Origin: an uncultured Ruminococcus sp.
GTDB taxonomy: Bacteria; Bacillota; Clostridia; Oscillospirales; Ruminococcaceae
Length of the DNA: 8,284 nucleotides
Assembly: GCA_937901485.1 (NCBI GenBank)
Contig: CALGTT010000406.1
Span: forward strand, 1 to 8,284
Direction of reading: 5' to 3'
Below the pieces are notes generated by a model that was not told the origin of the DNA, searched no databases, and worked only from the letters and a program-made list of their open reading frames with translations. Below, piece by piece: positions 6,856 through 8,284 of the stretch. Position numbers and translations under genes: made by a program. Every line of letters begins with the position of its first letter. Position 1 is the stretch's first letter.

Positions 6856-8061
6856 TTATTGCTGTGCCAGATACGCATTGACCGCATCCAGCTCCAGCTT
6901 GTAGAAAATACGTCTGTTTTCCGTGGTTTTCATAAGCATGGCATCAGGAATTTTCGTGAGCATCCCTGTCAGCGTATTTGCAGAAACTTCCACATATTCC
7001 ATTAATTCCTTTCTTGAAACGCCATTGTCGGAAAAGAGTGCAGCCTGAATCAGGGCATAGTACAATTCCGGCATTTTCTTGGACCAGTCTATCGCCGGAA
7101 GATTTGCAATCCGGTCGGAATAATAACGCAGACGCTCTGCGCGTTCCGCAAGTGCTTGCAGCAGATTTTTTGCTGCTGTTTCCACAATGCCGAGGAACAT
7201 TTCAATAAACGGCGTTAAATCACCCTTATTATTGGGATTGTTGCAGATTTTGAATGCTTTGTAGTATTCGCTGATATGCGCCTTGATGGTGTAGGAAATC
7301 CGGTATCCCATCAGGGGGTCAAGCTGTCTTGACAAAAGGTAGCTGCTGATAAAGCGGCTGGTACGCCCGTTTCCATCGTAGAACGGGTGAATATAGCCGA
7401 ACAGGTAATGGAATACGGCAATGCGGATGAGCATATCCACGGAATTGTTATTCAAAAACTGCAATGCCTGCTGCATGGTGTCAATGATGATACGTTCCGG
7501 ATAGAGTCCTGTGTGGATCACCTTGTCCGTTGTGGAATGCACATACACGGATTCTTTGCGGAAAATTTCACCATCGGGCAGATCCTTTTCATCCATGACG
7601 GCAATTTCATCCCGAAAAAGGTCGTCATAGAGATTGCGGATGTCCTGACAGGTCTGCAAGGAGATTTTCTCCTCTCGCTCCAATTGCTGGTACTTGCGGA
7701 CAATGCCGAAAAACCGCTGCTTTTTTTCAGGATTCTGTAAAACCGCGTCAATTTCCCTACGTGTACTGTGCACGCCCTCGATGTTGTTGGTCAGCAGGAT
7801 TTCGTCAATCAGACAGTTACGGATGAATTGATGAATGGCAGCAGGGGGTAATTTCTGTTTTTGCAGGAGAATGCCTTTATCTGCCCGTTCAATCGCCGCT
7901 ATCTGATTAAGCATCTGCGGTGTGACATAGAAAAACGCAGGATGCTCGTTAATCGTCAGCGGCAGGTGGATGGTGTCGGGATCATCAAACCGTCTGCGGT
8001 ATTCCTGCTCGTACTCCGCAGGATTGCTATAGAACAATTTATCCAGTCTTTTTTTCTGCAT
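6856..8061 (-). CDS. Fic-domain protein (probable AMP-transferase) with N-terminal inhibitory motif and C-terminal winged-helix-like region
   Basis: Protein of about 401 residues. The catalytic motif HPFYDGNGRTSR (residues 225-236) matches HPFx(D/E)GNGRxxR completely, including the catalytic His, so it should transfer AMP, or another phosphate-containing group, to protein hydroxyls. An N-terminal inhibitory motif TNNIEG (91-96) fits (S/T)xxxE(G/N), with Glu95 as the expected ATP-blocking residue; this makes it an autoinhibited class II Fic. Residues about 169-192 (KESVYVHSTTDKVIHTGLYP) look like the target-binding flap. Residues about 340-390 resemble a winged helix (NGVSRKELMEYVEVSANTL), possibly DNA-binding. 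ATG 8061 was chosen because GAGGTG (8073-8068) lies six bases upstream; GTG 8070 overlaps that site. It is the first gene of the operon with the ABC exporter. Its composition is intermediate between the AT-rich flank and the GC-rich exporter genes. The target is unknown. Confidence 0.9.
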   Translation of the reverse strand: MQKKRLDKLFYSNPAEYEQEYRRRFDDPDTIHLPLTINEHPAFFYVTPQMLNQIAAIERADKGILLQKQKLPPAAIHQFIRNCLIDEILLTNNIEGVHSTRREIDAVLQNPEKKQRFFGIVRKYQQLEREEKISLQTCQDIRNLYDDLFRDEIAVMDEKDLPDGEIFRKESVYVHSTTDKVIHTGLYPERIIIDTMQQALQFLNNNSVDMLIRIAVFHYLFGYIHPFYDGNGRTSRFISSYLLSRQLDPLMGYRISYTIKAHISEYYKAFKICNNPNNKGDLTPFIEMFLGIVETAAKNLLQALAERAERLRYYSDRIANLPAIDWSKKMPELYYALIQAALFSDNGVSRKELMEYVEVSANTLTGMLTKIPDAMLMKTTENRRIFYKLELDAVNAYLAQQ

Positions 8062-8067
8062 ATGGTT

Positions 8068-8073
8068 CACCTC
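8068..8073 (-). promoter_or_regulatory. Ribosome binding site deciding the fic start
   Basis: GAGGTG on the minus strand lies six bases before ATG 8061. The alternative GTG start at 8070 sits inside this sequence and has no SD of its own, so the protein probably begins MQKKRLDKLF. Confidence 0.7.
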
Positions 8074-8095
8074 ACTCTTTAATATGGGTATACAA

Positions 8096-8131
8096 ATGTA
8101 AAATATGCAAGTTTTGAAATCATTTTTACAT
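8096..8131. repeat. 8-bp inverted repeat in the fic leader
   Basis: ATGTAAAA (8096-8103) is repeated inverted as TTTTACAT (8124-8131), perfect over 8 bp with centres 28 bases apart. In DNA this AT-rich the match could be chance, but it lies in the leader between the predicted promoter and the start codon and could form a weak mRNA stem or a regulator half-site pair. Confidence 0.35.
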
Positions 8132-8138
8132 CAACATA

Positions 8139-8178
8139 ATTTAGAAACTCAAAATAAGCTTTTTTTGCGTTTCTAAAT
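8139..8178. repeat. 10-bp perfect inverted repeat at the predicted fic transcription start
   Basis: ATTTAGAAAC (8139-8148) and GTTTCTAAAT (8169-8178) are exact reverse complements with a 20-base spacer and centres 30 bases apart, about three helical turns. The promoter-proximal arm covers the expected transcription start near 8175. It could be an operator bound by a dimeric regulator on one DNA face, or a 5'-end mRNA stem-loop. The repeat is directly visible; its role is inference. Confidence 0.6.
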
Positions 8179-8181
8179 ATC

Positions 8182-8210
8182 ATTTTACCACAATATCATG
8201 CAAATGTCAA
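8182..8210 (-). promoter_or_regulatory. Sigma-70/SigA-type promoter for the fic-ABC operon
   Basis: On the minus strand a perfect TTGACA -35 box (8210-8205) is followed after 17 bases by TAAAAT (8187-8182), five of six matches to the -10 consensus. The start would be near 8175, giving a leader of about 110 bases before ATG 8061. No separate promoter was seen in the short gaps within the operon, so this one probably drives fic and both exporter genes. Confidence 0.7.
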
Positions 8211-8284
8211 TCTATTTTGCTAATAGTTTGTAAAAGCTAAAACTTGATGATACTCTTTCGCTTGAATAGAAACCAAGAGTTGCC

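Noticed and set aside
4558..6904. Several long plus-strand open frames opposite the ABC exporter genes (for example 5081-6160 and 6251-6904)
   Set aside because: Their products are rich in His, Arg and Asp with no recognisable domain and lie exactly antisense to genes with complete ABC motifs; they arise from GC-rich codon use on the other strand.
6856..8061. Fic as the toxin of a toxin-antitoxin pair
   Set aside because: No small antitoxin gene lies beside it, the inhibitory motif is within the same chain, and its neighbour is an exporter; class II Fic proteins do not need a separate antitoxin.
8220..8284. A short minus-strand open frame ending at 8220 that could be the C-terminus of a gene entering from beyond the window
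   Set aside because: Only about 20 codons are visible, other frames are also partly open, and nothing in the peptide is diagnostic.
1..8284. CRISPR array, tRNA/rRNA genes, insertion-sequence ends or prophage genes
   Set aside because: No regularly spaced repeats, no cloverleaf-like or conserved rRNA sequence, and no transposase, integrase or phage structural motif was seen on either strand.

Overview
The window looks like a chromosomal stretch from a low-to-mid-GC Gram-positive gut or rumen bacterium (Bacillota, plausibly Ruminococcus or a relative). The support is indirect: strong Shine-Dalgarno (SD) sequences, an LmrCD/BmrCD-type heterodimeric ABC exporter, and a secreted protein joining BspA-like leucine-rich repeats to a transglutaminase-like domain. 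Base composition is strongly mosaic. In 60-base spot counts, 5161-5220 (exporter) has 37 G+C, while 2281-2340 (secreted protein) has 14.

Layout. (1) 1-1343, plus strand: the 3' end of a GT4 glycosyltransferase, translationally coupled (ATGA overlap) to a UPF0104/LPG-synthase-TM-like membrane protein. This is probably the tail of a cell-surface glycan or glycolipid cluster. (2) 1344-1498: a convergent spacer with a strong hairpin terminator that looks usable from both sides. (3) 1499-3124, minus strand: an AT-rich gene for an exported LRR/transglutaminase-like protein with its own near-consensus promoter. (4) 3125-3369: AT-rich intergenic DNA holding that promoter. (5) 3370-8061, minus strand: a probable three-gene operon read fic, ABC subunit A, ABC subunit B, with gaps of 23 and 13 bases. 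A near-consensus promoter and a 10-bp perfect inverted repeat lie upstream of fic. (6) 8071-8284: AT-rich regulatory DNA.

How the genes may work together. The two ABC half-transporters carry complementary defects that build one degenerate and one catalytic ATP site, as in known heterodimeric multidrug exporters. The gene in front, where such exporters often have a MarR-type regulator, encodes an autoinhibited Fic enzyme with a C-terminal winged-helix-like region. A Fic protein that controls or modifies the exporter system, or its own promoter, is the most interesting hypothesis here, but it rests on gene order and domain reading only. I saw no CRISPR array, rRNA, tRNA, insertion sequence or phage gene. 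The families are all known; novelty, if any, lies in the fic-exporter arrangement and its promoter repeat.
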